Program-made: the position numbers and the translations under genes
Assembly (NCBI GenBank): GCA_002298075.1
Contig: DBLW01000127.1
Coordinates: 1-13,148, forward strand
Origin: Bacteroidales bacterium UBA714
GTDB lineage: Bacteria; Bacteroidota; Bacteroidia; Bacteroidales; UBA932
Reading direction: 5' to 3'
DNA: 13,148 nucleotides
Shown: positions 1-6,029 of the stretch, in pieces
How the letters are laid out: every line of letters begins with the position of its first letter
Position numbering within the stretch: the first letter of the stretch is position 1
Notes under the pieces: model-generated
Told to the model about the DNA's origin: nothing
The model's database searches: none
The model's input: only the letters and a program-made list of their open reading frames with translations

Positions 1-427
1 CTTCTTCGTTTTATTTCATATTCATCTGAACATCCAAACGAGTTTGGCAGCGCACTTCCGCCTCATAGAGATATCCGCCAAAACTGAGGTAGCACTCTGG
101 GAACACCCATCCAGAATGGCATTTCAGTGGATGGAACGTTGTTTCAAGCTCTCCTATCCATCACCAGTTGGAATTTCATGGATACCGCTACGTGGTTTTC
201 AGCTTTTCGCCGGTCGTCATAAGCTGTCTTAATCTCATAGGCCATCGGAATTCGAGCCAATGCCAGGTCTTTGGGAAAGTTCCTCCACAACATCTTGCAA
301 ATGCATCCTATATGGCCCTTGATTTGCTATTCGGACTGCGGCCTGTGAAATCAGGACCTGACAAGAGGGCGGAACAAGTGGCATACACCTCCGCCCCGCC
401 AAAAAGCAAAATTAATTATCACATATT
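1..427. other. gene-poor leading region, no supported gene
   Basis: No frame here looks like a complete gene. On the minus strand an open frame runs from 326 to 144 (60 codons, ending TGA) with reasonable codon composition, including a stretch reading ARIPMAYEIKTAYDDRR, but it has no recognised family and is interrupted upstream by TAG at 327-329. It may be a decayed remnant. On the plus strand a weak promoter-like pair, TTGC at 295-298 and TTGATTTG at 319-326 with a 20-bp spacer, could serve the nitroreductase gene. It deviates from the consensus in both boxes. Confidence 0.4.
367..396 (+). promoter_or_regulatory. inverted repeat in the nitroreductase leader
   Basis: GGGCGGA (367-373) pairs perfectly with TCCGCCC (390-396). 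The loop contains a further GTG/CAC pair (378-380 with 386-388) closed over GCATA. The hairpin lies 31 bp before the ATG of the nitroreductase gene and is not followed by a T-run. It could be an operator or a leader structure affecting the downstream gene. No specific regulator is indicated by the sequence. Confidence 0.25.
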
Positions 428-1030
428 ATGGAAAGAACATTTGAAGAAGCATTGAGAAACCGCAGAAGCTACTACAGGCTCACTGACAAGTCCCCGGTAA
501 GCGACGGCACAATAAAAGAAGTCATCAGCCATGCCCTTGAATTTGTGCCGTCTGCATTCAACTCACGCTCAACACGGATTGTCCTCCTGCTGGGAGAGCA
601 CCACAAAAAACTATGGGAAATCACACTGGACCGGCTCAAGAAAGTCACTCCGGCTGAATTTTTCCCAAGAACAGAGAAAAAAGTCGCGTCCAGCTTTGCC
701 TCAGCATACGGAACAATACTCTTCTTCGAGGATATGGAAGTGATTGAAAAATTGCAGAAAGACTTCCCTACCTATGCCGCCGCGTTCCCGTCATATTCAG
801 ACCAGACTTCCGCCATGCACCAGCTCGCGATATGGACAAGGCTTGAAGACCTCGGTTTCGGAGCATCACTCCAACATTACAATCCACTGATTGACAAGGA
901 TGTGGCAGAACAATGGGAAATCAATCCCAAATGGAGGCTCATCTCCCAAATGCCGTTCGGTATTCCCGAAGACACCCCCGGAGAGAAAGAAACCGGGCCA
1001 ATGGACCACCGTTTCCTTGTATTTGAATAA
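428..1030 (+). CDS. nitroreductase family protein (Frm2/Hbn1-like)
   Basis: A 200-residue protein of the short nitroreductase class, FMN-dependent oxidoreductases that use NAD(P)H to reduce nitro compounds or quinones in the cytoplasm. The N-terminus carries the family hallmark of paired arginines followed by S-Y-Y (residues 12-16), a segment that contacts the FMN phosphate, then the PSAFNSRSTR region (41-50) that typifies the fungal Frm2/Hbn1 and bacterial CinD-like subgroup. Length matches the subgroup (about 195-205 residues). The C-terminal part contains the FGASLQHYNP segment (145-154) and a PFGIPE motif (176-181), both usual for these enzymes. There is no Shine-Dalgarno before the ATG, as is normal in this phylum. 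The gene stands alone, with a terminator-like structure downstream. Family assignment is firm; substrate is unknown, and a role in lipid signalling or copper/oxidative stress, as proposed for relatives, is inference. Confidence 0.9.
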   Translation: MERTFEEALRNRRSYYRLTDKSPVSDGTIKEVISHALEFVPSAFNSRSTRIVLLLGEHHKKLWEITLDRLKKVTPAEFFPRTEKKVASSFASAYGTILFFEDMEVIEKLQKDFPTYAAAFPSYSDQTSAMHQLAIWTRLEDLGFGASLQHYNPLIDKDVAEQWEINPKWRLISQMPFGIPEDTPGEKETGPMDHRFLVFE

Positions 1031-1144
1031 AATTGGCATCCCACAAGGAGGATACCGCAATTTCCCAATATGGCTAAAGAGTCGTGATACGACCGGGCTG
1101 AGGCCACACACATAAAAAACCGGGAACTTAGTTTTCAGGAGTTG

Positions 1145-1207
1145 AAAGGGCCTGTTTTTAAAGAAAACGATTGATGGAGCTGACTAAAAGTATTAGTCAA
1201 GCCCTTT
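1145..1207 (+). terminator. nested hairpin terminator candidate
   Basis: An inner perfect stem TGACTAA (1181-1187) / TTAGTCA (1193-1199) with a 5-nt loop is enclosed by an outer pairing AAAGGGC (1145-1151) / GCCCTTT (1201-1207). The 3' arm runs straight into TTTTTTCTTGTTTTT. The T-rich tail directly after GCCC fits an intrinsic terminator for the nitroreductase transcript, although it lies about 115 bp past the stop codon. Confidence 0.45.
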
Positions 1208-1654
1208 TTTCTTGTTTTTCGGTGTGGTCAACCTCGACATGGTTCTCAAATATTAAATTCTCAGAGAGTTATTCTGACTTTTTAGTTTTTGTAGCAAATC
1301 AAAAACGGAAAGTCCCGCCAATCAATTGTAATCCCCTGCCCCGACACGTTGCAGAACATTCCCAAAAACCAGCAAAGCTCACAAGCAGACTCACATATGA
1401 CATAACCTGCGGAACAAGCAGGCAAATTCCACGCAGACAACATAGAACATAGCGATTGCCGCATTTGAAATCCTCATCTCCGATTATCAGGAAGGCACGA
1501 TTGCGGGAATCGCCGGAACATATGACGACACAACAGAAATTCCGCGCAGAACATATCACGGCAACGATGGTTCCGATAAAAAAATACCATTGCAAAACCT
1601 TCCGTCAGATTTCACTTGAAGCGACATTTGCAGTGTCAAAAAAAAATAACGGAT
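1208..1654. other. gene-poor spacer with an open frame lacking an ATG
   Basis: About 450 bp with no recognised gene. The most protein-like part is a plus-strand frame open from 1446 to 1619 (57 residues, TGA at 1617-1619), reading FEILISDYQEGTIAGIAGTY in its N-terminal part and ending LQNLPSDFT. It contains no ATG and is preceded in frame by TAG at 1443-1445, so it is either a gene fragment or chance. No convincing TAnnTTTG box was found before the small gene at 1655. TACCATTG (1585-1592) and GACATTTG (1623-1630) are one-mismatch candidates without a good -33 partner. Confidence 0.35.
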
Positions 1655-1858
1655 ATGATAATGAACTGGTTATTGGCAATCTTGGACATTGCTCTTGTGG
1701 CGGCATACGTTCGCCTTTTTTCCGAAGTTCCCGATGAGGGAAACGTTGACAATGAAACCGGCCTGAAAATGCCGGAGCTCAAACACGGAAAAGACTACGC
1801 CGACCCTGTGACAGGCGCCAAGGTCACAGCTTACTATGAAGACAGAGACGAAGAATGA
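1655..1858 (+). CDS. small single-pass membrane protein in the exporter operon
   Basis: A 67-residue protein of no family I recognise. Residues 3-23 form one hydrophobic helix rich in L, A, I and V. The rest is a short acidic, polar tail containing GKDYADPVTGAKV (45-57) and ending in a run of charged residues. The frame remains open upstream to an ATG at 1616, but the extra residues (MKRHLQCQKK...) arise from an A-rich stretch and look like leader, so I prefer the ATG at 1655; the ATG at 1661 is equally possible. The stop TGA overlaps the ATG of the next gene by 4 bp (ATGA, 1855-1858), implying translational coupling to the YjjP-like subunit. That context suggests an accessory or stabilising subunit of the exporter, which is inference only. 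The coding nature is supported by the overlap and the clear helix/tail layout. Confidence 0.6.
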   Translation: MIMNWLLAILDIALVAAYVRLFSEVPDEGNVDNETGLKMPELKHGKDYADPVTGAKVTAYYEDRDEE

Positions 1859-2610
1859 TGCCCGGACAACTTTGCACCTTCCTCTGCGACTATGCAAGCG
1901 TGATGGCCGGCTCCGGCGCGTCCGGACTCAGGATACAGAAGAACATTGAACGAATGGCCCGTCATTACGGCTGCCGGACACTGCTCGAACTCACTCCGTC
2001 AACCGTAAAGATACAGCTATATACGGCCGGCAATGCACAAAGAGTTTTCAGAAGTGAAGTTGTGGCCCATTCCGGCATAAGCTTCTCTAAAATCAGAAAG
2101 CTAAGCTCATTGAGCTGGGACATCGCGGACAACCTGACGGACTACGGCAGCGCACTCCAGCGTTTTCAGCAAATACGAAACGAGAAACCGCTGGACGGCA
2201 GGATTGTACGTGCCCTCGCATCTGCAGCCAACGCTTCCTTCTGCGAACTGTTCGGAGGTGACTTCATCTCGATGCTCCTCGTATTTGCCGCGACCTATGC
2301 CGGATTCTTCCTCAAGCAGTCACTTATACAAAGAAAAGTAAACACCTACATGACCTTCCTGATTTCATCATTCGCAGCCGCAATAATAGCTTCAGCTGCT
2401 TATGTGTTCTCTCTCGGAGACACTCCGGACGTGGCATTGGGAACAAGCGTGCTGTTTCTTGTCCCCGGAGTTCCCTACCTTAATTCCGTATGTGACATGC
2501 TGACAGGACACCATCAGCTCGGAATGGGAAGAATGGTAGAGGCCACTATACTCACGGCCTGCCTCTCTCTCGGTTTCTGCGGTGCGATAGTAATAATGCA
2601 AATAGCATGA
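1855..2610 (+). CDS. threonine/serine exporter family protein, YjjP-like subunit (ThrE N-terminal half)
   Basis: A 251-residue inner-membrane protein matching the N-terminal half of the ThrE family (PF06738, formerly DUF1212), as in E. coli YjjP. A soluble region of about 120 residues precedes it, including the G-x-x-x-x-R-x-x-x-x-I-x-R-x-A pattern near residues 21-35. At least four hydrophobic segments follow, roughly 136-157, 164-186, 193-212 and 228-249. The family signature LFLVPGVPYLNSVCDMLTG is present at 200-218, followed by GMGR at 223-226. Relatives work with a YjjB partner as a two-gene exporter: of threonine/serine in the single-chain ThrE of Corynebacterium, and of succinate in E. 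coli YjjPB. The partner is encoded directly downstream with a 4-bp overlap. Two consecutive ATGs (1855 and 1858) are possible starts; the first overlaps the upstream stop. The substrate cannot be decided from sequence. Confidence 0.88.
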   Translation: MMPGQLCTFLCDYASVMAGSGASGLRIQKNIERMARHYGCRTLLELTPSTVKIQLYTAGNAQRVFRSEVVAHSGISFSKIRKLSSLSWDIADNLTDYGSALQRFQQIRNEKPLDGRIVRALASAANASFCELFGGDFISMLLVFAATYAGFFLKQSLIQRKVNTYMTFLISSFAAAIIASAAYVFSLGDTPDVALGTSVLFLVPGVPYLNSVCDMLTGHHQLGMGRMVEATILTACLSLGFCGAIVIMQIA

Positions 2611-3110
2611 CCATGAATACATTGTTGCTCATTCTCGAAGACGCACTCTTTGCCGCTGTGGCAGGCATCGGGTTCGGAAGCATAAGCAATCTTCCATACA
2701 AGGCATTTCCTTTCTGCGCCTTGATAGCAGGTATAGGCCATTCCCTGAGATTTGTCCTGATAACGGTGCTCGGAACACATATAATATGGGCAAGTCTAGC
2801 CGCAGGACTGGCAATAGGCATGCTCTCCGTCATTACGGGCGTGATGATTAAGCAGCCTGTGGAATCCCTTTCTTTTCCGTCATTGCTGCCGATGATTCCC
2901 GGAATGTATGCGTACCGGACCTTCCAGAATCTGCTCGGATGCGTTTCAACCTCATGCAGGGACGAATTCCTGGATTATTTCTACAGGATGTCGGACAATT
3001 TCCTCACAGGATGCCTTATAATAATAATGCTGGCAGCCGGTGCCGTAGTTCCCATGTTAGCTTTCAGCAGGACAAGCTTCCAGGCAACAAGGCATATCTT
3101 GCGGTACTGA
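2607..3110 (+). CDS. threonine/serine exporter family protein, YjjB-like subunit (ThrE C-terminal half)
   Basis: A 167-residue, strongly hydrophobic protein matching the C-terminal half of ThrE (PF12821, ThrE_2), as in E. coli YjjB. Hydrophobic helices cover approximately residues 5-25, 33-50, 52-78, 88-105 and 135-155. The conserved loop FPSLLPMIPGMYAYRTFQNL (90-109) carries the family's P-x-x-P-G-x-x-A-Y core. It overlaps the YjjP-like gene by 4 bp (ATGA at 2607-2610), so the two halves are almost certainly co-translated in equal amounts and assemble into one transporter in the inner membrane. Length is close to that of YjjB (about 157 residues). No terminator with a T-run was found between this stop and the next gene. 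Confidence 0.88.
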   Translation: MTMNTLLLILEDALFAAVAGIGFGSISNLPYKAFPFCALIAGIGHSLRFVLITVLGTHIIWASLAAGLAIGMLSVITGVMIKQPVESLSFPSLLPMIPGMYAYRTFQNLLGCVSTSCRDEFLDYFYRMSDNFLTGCLIIIMLAAGAVVPMLAFSRTSFQATRHILRY

Positions 3111-3151
3111 ATTTTCGTGTCCGGCATCAGACGCAATTCCGCTGCAAATTG

Positions 3152-3159
3152 TAACTTTG
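3152..3159 (+). promoter_or_regulatory. candidate -7 box (TAACTTTG) for yaaA
   Basis: TAACTTTG matches the Bacteroidota -7 consensus TAnnTTTG exactly and lies 59 bp before the yaaA ATG, in the 108-bp gap after the exporter operon. No clear TTTG -33 element is seen 19-21 bp upstream, so support is partial. Confidence 0.4.
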
Positions 3160-3218
3160 CAAATCCGGAGCAGCGATTAAAAGCAATCTGATGCACCGGA
3201 ACAATAAAGTAAATTGCC

Positions 3219-3992
3219 ATGATGATTTTCATATCATGCGCCAAGACCATGGCGCAGACATGCCCAAATGCGGTTCCATATGTGAGCGAACCTGAATATC
3301 TGCCTTATGCGGAAGAACTGGTCAAGAAAATGGCCGCATTTTCGGAAGATGAATTGGCCGACGCGCTGAAAGTAAGCCCGCGGATTGCCGCAGAAAACAA
3401 GATGCGATATACGGACATCCTGCATGGCGAGGCCGAAATGATGCCTGCCGTATTCGCATACACCGGAGTGGTATTCAAGCACATGGCTCCGCAGAGCTTT
3501 TCAGCCGCGGATCTCGCATATGCCCAGGAGCACCTTCGGATAACATCCTTTCTGTACGGGCTTCTCAGGCCGTTGGATGCGATAAGTCCATATCGTCTTG
3601 AAGGCGGAATGAAACCGGACCCCGGCAGCGGAAAATCAATCTTCAATCATTGGCAGAAGCTCCTTACAGAAAACTTCATAGCCGAAATCAAAGCAAACGG
3701 CGGAATACTTGTCAATCTTGCCAGTGACGAGATGAAAAAGCTCTTCGACTGGAAAAAGATTGAGTCAGAGGTAAGAGTCATACATCCGGAGTTTCTCTCA
3801 AAAGGCAAAAACGGCAAGACAAAAACAACAGTAATATACGCAAAGATGTGCAGGGGCGAAATGGCCAGGCACATCCTGTTGAACCGGATTGAGAGGCCAG
3901 AATCACTGAAAGAATTCAGCAACGGCGGCTTCGTTTTTGCCCGGGATCTCAGCACTTGCAGCAAATACGTCTTTGTCAAGGAGCAGGATTAG
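3219..3992 (+). CDS. yaaA: peroxide stress protein YaaA (DUF328/UPF0246 family)
   Basis: A 257-residue cytoplasmic protein of the YaaA family (PF03883), close in length to E. coli YaaA (258). In E. coli the protein is OxyR-controlled, lowers free intracellular iron and limits peroxide damage to DNA; the fold binds DNA. Visible family landmarks are an N-terminal ISCAKT segment (5-10, corresponding to the usual SPAKT), YTGVVFK at 81-87, the diagnostic FLYGLLRPLDAISPYRLEGG at 111-130, the VNLASDEMKKLF block at 165-176, and YAKMCRGEMARHIL at 207-220. The start has two adjacent ATGs (3219, 3222); the second leaves the IFISCAKT start typical of the family. The gene is monocistronic and convergent with the YdeI-type gene, 16 bp away. 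Peroxide regulation is not evident here, since no OxyR site was recognised. Confidence 0.95.
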   Translation: MMIFISCAKTMAQTCPNAVPYVSEPEYLPYAEELVKKMAAFSEDELADALKVSPRIAAENKMRYTDILHGEAEMMPAVFAYTGVVFKHMAPQSFSAADLAYAQEHLRITSFLYGLLRPLDAISPYRLEGGMKPDPGSGKSIFNHWQKLLTENFIAEIKANGGILVNLASDEMKKLFDWKKIESEVRVIHPEFLSKGKNGKTKTTVIYAKMCRGEMARHILLNRIERPESLKEFSNGGFVFARDLSTCSKYVFVKEQD

Positions 3993-4008
3993 GTGCGCCG
4001 TAATGATT

Positions 4009-4578
4009 TTAATATTCCGTGAGCCTGCCGCAATCGTTCCACTCCCCTATCATCTCCCCTTTGCGGCTTGCCTCAATCAATTTGTCAAGCCTGCTGCAAA
4101 AAAGTGCTTCAGACGGCTTGACCCTTTGAATGTTGTCAATCCTCACCCTCTGATAGAGCTGGGGGAATGACTTGAAATTCTCCCAAGCCAATGGATTATC
4201 ATTGAATGCATCAAGAATCTCAGGAATGATTTCAAATTCAGCAGAAAGGTCCGGGCATACATCACGTCCGCTGTCCGTCATCAATCCGAGAGCCTCAAGA
4301 CGGCGGCATCTTTCCTTATTCAGTTCTGTCCATGTGCTTTTTTTCGAGCGCCTGCTGAAACGCTGGAGAGCCACCCCGTCAACACTCTTAACTGTCGAAT
4401 CTATCCAGCCGAAGCAAAGGGCCTCTTCCACGGCGTCAATATACCACAACGAATCAGAGGGAGGATTCTTCCCACGCTTCACGGCAAGCCAGCATTCCGC
4501 TTCCTTGTCATGGTTTTCCGAGAGCCATCTGCGGAAATCAACACGGCAATTCATCTGGAGTATATTCTTAGGTATCAT
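4009..4578 (-). CDS. YdeI/OmpD-associated family protein
   Basis: A 189-residue soluble protein of the YdeI/OmpD-associated family (COG4430, PF13376-type C-terminus), often annotated as bacteriocin-protection related; the molecular activity is not established. The signature is clear: an N-terminal FRRWLSENHDKEAECWLAV segment (15-33), then the EALCFGWIDSTVKSVDG block (52-68), QRFSRRSKKSTWTELNKERCR (residues 72-92) and the LGLMTDSGRD region, all conserved through the family. The C-terminal helices contain FKSFPQLYQRVRIDNI. Length fits (about 185-200). The gene is convergent with yaaA and lies downstream of a possible small ORF and the GNAT gene on the same strand, so it might be transcribed from the GNAT promoter; no separate TAnnTTTG box was found in the 178-bp gap. 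Its cellular role is uncertain. Confidence 0.88.
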   Translation of the reverse strand: MIPKNILQMNCRVDFRRWLSENHDKEAECWLAVKRGKNPPSDSLWYIDAVEEALCFGWIDSTVKSVDGVALQRFSRRSKKSTWTELNKERCRRLEALGLMTDSGRDVCPDLSAEFEIIPEILDAFNDNPLAWENFKSFPQLYQRVRIDNIQRVKPSEALFCSRLDKLIEASRKGEMIGEWNDCGRLTEY

Positions 4579-4592
4579 AGTCTTGATAATTA

Positions 4593-4703
4593 TTATGCAA
4601 AAAACGCCTCAGGATAGCAGATTGTACAGCGGACTCCATTGAACACTCCCTGAAGGAGTTCAACTGCCATGCAGCACTCTTCCGGCACATCAAAGGACGT
4701 CAC
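4593..4703 (-). CDS. possible small Cys-rich ORF upstream of the YdeI-family gene
   Basis: A minus-strand frame from a GTG at 4701-4703 to TAA at 4593-4595 would encode 36 residues containing four cysteines (positions 10, 11, 26, 29) and ending CTICYPEAFFA. The frame is open back to a TGA a few codons upstream, and the only ATG is at residue 12, so the start is uncertain. It ends 14 bp before the ATG of the YdeI-family gene, fitting a leader peptide or small co-transcribed protein. A hairpin with a 2-nt bulge (TTGAAC..TCC / GGA GTTCAA, 4639-4663) lies within it. I do not recognise a family. It could equally be the C-terminal remnant of a lost gene or a chance frame. Confidence 0.25.
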   Translation of the reverse strand: MTSFDVPEECCMAVELLQGVFNGVRCTICYPEAFFA

Positions 4704-4756
4704 ACTGTAATATTTTGTGTTTCAATTATTAATATGCACGGAAAGGGCTGCAATGC

Positions 4757-5740
4757 TCATCGCTGAAGTTCATAATAGACCATATCCTTCAGCTGTACCC
4801 CATCCTCTATTATGGCATGGTCATAATTGTCCGTAAAAAAGTCTGGCACACGGGAAGAATAGGCAAATCCGCATGCCTTGTAAAAACCGACAGTGGAAGG
4901 CACCTCGCCTGTCCCAGCCTTCAGCTTATGTCCGGGATACATGTCCGCAATCATTCCGAGGACGGCTCTTCCGTATCCTTTTCTCCGGAATCCCTCAATA
5001 ATCGCAATGTTCTTTATCTCCACACATCCTTCGCAGGACTCATCCACTGCACATATTCCTATTTCGAGTCCTCCTGCTGACACCACATACAAGGCACACG
5101 ACGGAAGATACTTTCTTACCATACTCTCCTGCTCATCTCCAACAAGAAGCAGCTCCATATATCTCCCCTTATCCTCATGGACACGCCTCAATTTAACGTC
5201 CGGGACATAAGCGGCGCGCTCCAAACGCATGAAATGTTCAGTACGGCATTCTCCGTCAAACACCTGCCTCCCGGATTCTGAATGATGATACGTAAAGCCG
5301 CATTTCTCAGCGACTCTGCTTGACTTCCGGTTGCCGTCATAATACCCAATCCACAAAGCCGACAGCCCGAGCACATTGAAACTCCTGGAAATCAGAGCAT
5401 TTACAGCTTCGGGGATATACCCGTTTCCCCAATACGGCACCCCTATCCAATAGCCGATTTCTCCTTCACCGTCCACAATAGCAGCGGAATGCGTACCGTC
5501 CGCAAACATGATTCCGCAGCTTCCGACAGGCTCACCGGTCTGCTTCAAGACGACGGCATAGGTCTCCGGAGCAGAAAAAACTGTCCTAATGATTTCCAAG
5601 CTTTCTTCCACAGAAGTATGCGGTGGCCAGCCTGCAGCCGGTCCGACGTCCGGATCTTTCGCATATCTGAACAATATTTCAGCATCACTTTCACGCCACG
5701 GACGCAGAAGCAGCCTTTCGGTTTCCATTACAATGCTCAT
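4757..5740 (-). CDS. bifunctional GNAT acetyltransferase (RimJ/RimL-like plus second GNAT domain)
   Basis: A 327-residue protein with two complete GNAT modules, about twice the usual 150-180 residues. Domain 1 (about 1-175) is RimJ/RimL type: it opens with ETERLLLRPWRESDA (6-20), has GEIGYWIGVPYWGNGYIPEA (93-112) supplying the acetyl-CoA binding loop, and ends with NRKSSRVAEKCGF (137-149). Domain 2 (about 183-327) has NIAIIEGFRRKGYG (244-257), where R252-x-x-G255-x-G257 is the pyrophosphate-binding loop, then STVGFYKACGF (282-292) and FFTDNYDH (301-308). Each domain would transfer acetyl from acetyl-CoA to an amine; substrates (ribosomal protein N-termini, antibiotics, small amines) cannot be told. 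The start is fixed by a perfect GGAGGT six bases upstream of the ATG. A fusion of two single-domain genes is the simplest origin. Confidence 0.87.
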   Translation of the reverse strand: MSIVMETERLLLRPWRESDAEILFRYAKDPDVGPAAGWPPHTSVEESLEIIRTVFSAPETYAVVLKQTGEPVGSCGIMFADGTHSAAIVDGEGEIGYWIGVPYWGNGYIPEAVNALISRSFNVLGLSALWIGYYDGNRKSSRVAEKCGFTYHHSESGRQVFDGECRTEHFMRLERAAYVPDVKLRRVHEDKGRYMELLLVGDEQESMVRKYLPSCALYVVSAGGLEIGICAVDESCEGCVEIKNIAIIEGFRRKGYGRAVLGMIADMYPGHKLKAGTGEVPSTVGFYKACGFAYSSRVPDFFTDNYDHAIIEDGVQLKDMVYYELQR

Positions 5741-5746
5741 ATGTGT

Positions 5747-5752
5747 ACCTCC
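5747..5752 (-). promoter_or_regulatory. strong Shine-Dalgarno (GGAGGT) of the GNAT gene
   Basis: On the minus strand GGAGGT sits six bases before the ATG at 5738-5740. A perfect SD is unusual in this phylum, where most starts, including those of the neighbouring genes, lack one. It fixes the start codon and may hint that the gene came from a donor that relies on SD pairing. Confidence 0.6.
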
Positions 5753-5760
5753 ATTTGCTG

Positions 5761-5768
5761 CAAATTTA
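5761..5768 (-). promoter_or_regulatory. candidate -7 box (TAAATTTG) for the GNAT gene
   Basis: Reading the minus strand, TAAATTTG fits the TAnnTTTG consensus and lies 20 bp before the GNAT start codon. No good TTTG is seen at the expected -33 distance, so the assignment rests on the -7 box and its position only. Confidence 0.35.
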
Positions 5769-5827
5769 CTATTTTTGTCCTAACGGACATATATACGCTT
5801 GGGCTTCGGCAAAACTTACAAGTAAAC

Positions 5828-5859
5828 TTTGCTTCTGCTCTCAACTTTTGCTATATTTG
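5828..5859 (+). promoter_or_regulatory. promoter P1 of the secreted protein / Crp operon
   Basis: TTTG at 5828-5831 and TATATTTG at 5852-5859 are separated by 20 bp, an essentially perfect Bacteroidota sigma-ABfr type promoter. Transcription would begin a few bases after 5859, giving a leader of about 165 nt before the ATG at 6030. Confidence 0.7.
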
Positions 5860-5867
5860 CACTTCGC

Positions 5868-5879
5868 GCATATATATGC
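5868..5879. promoter_or_regulatory. 12-bp perfect palindrome between the two promoters
   Basis: GCATATATATGC is self-complementary and lies 8 bp after the -7 box of P1 and 27 bp before the -33 box of P2, a position suited to an operator. The corresponding stretch in the first repeat copy (CATATATACGC) is not a perfect palindrome. It is AT-rich and could also be chance. Confidence 0.25.
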
Positions 5880-5906
5880 TGGCGTCTCGGCATAATCAAA
5901 GTAAAC

Positions 5907-5938
5907 TTTGCTTCTGCTCTCAACTTTTGCTATATTTG
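5907..5938 (+). promoter_or_regulatory. promoter P2 of the secreted protein / Crp operon
   Basis: TTTG at 5907-5910 and TATATTTG at 5931-5938 with the same 20-bp spacer as P1. This copy is nearest the gene and would give a leader of about 85 nt before the ATG at 6030. Confidence 0.75.
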
Positions 5939-6029
5939 TTCCGATTTATATGCCATCGCTCCCGATGACTGCCGACGGGCTGCAGATGAACCACATCCGC
6001 TCACTGCCGGCACCATTCAACACCAAATA

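Larger units (their letters stand above)
5788..5938 (+). repeat. imperfect tandem duplication with an identical 40-bp promoter core
   Basis: Two copies of a roughly 70-bp unit lie head to tail: 5788-5859 and 5869-5938. The right-hand 40 bp (5820-5859 and 5899-5938, beginning AAGTAAACTTTGCTTCTGCT) are identical; the left-hand 30 bp are similar but diverged, both starting CATATATA and containing CGGCA. Each identical core carries a complete promoter. The copies lie in the intergenic region between the divergent GNAT gene and the secreted-protein gene. Confidence 0.9.

Noticed and set aside
3305..3979. Two 110-113-codon minus-strand ORFs opposite yaaA
   Set aside because: yaaA carries all family motifs on the plus strand, so these are shadows.
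5788..5938. Tandem 40-bp repeats as a CRISPR-like array
   Set aside because: Only two copies, the spacing region is itself diverged repeat, and each copy is a clear promoter; no cas genes are nearby.
5489..5968. 159-codon plus-strand ORF across the GNAT start and promoter region
   Set aside because: It runs antisense through the GNAT coding region and then through the duplicated promoter sequence; no recognisable domain.
5829..6029. N-terminal extension of the secreted protein from an ATG/ATG-like start at 5829
   Set aside because: This part lies over both promoters and would bury the signal peptide; the ATG at 6030 gives a clean signal peptide.
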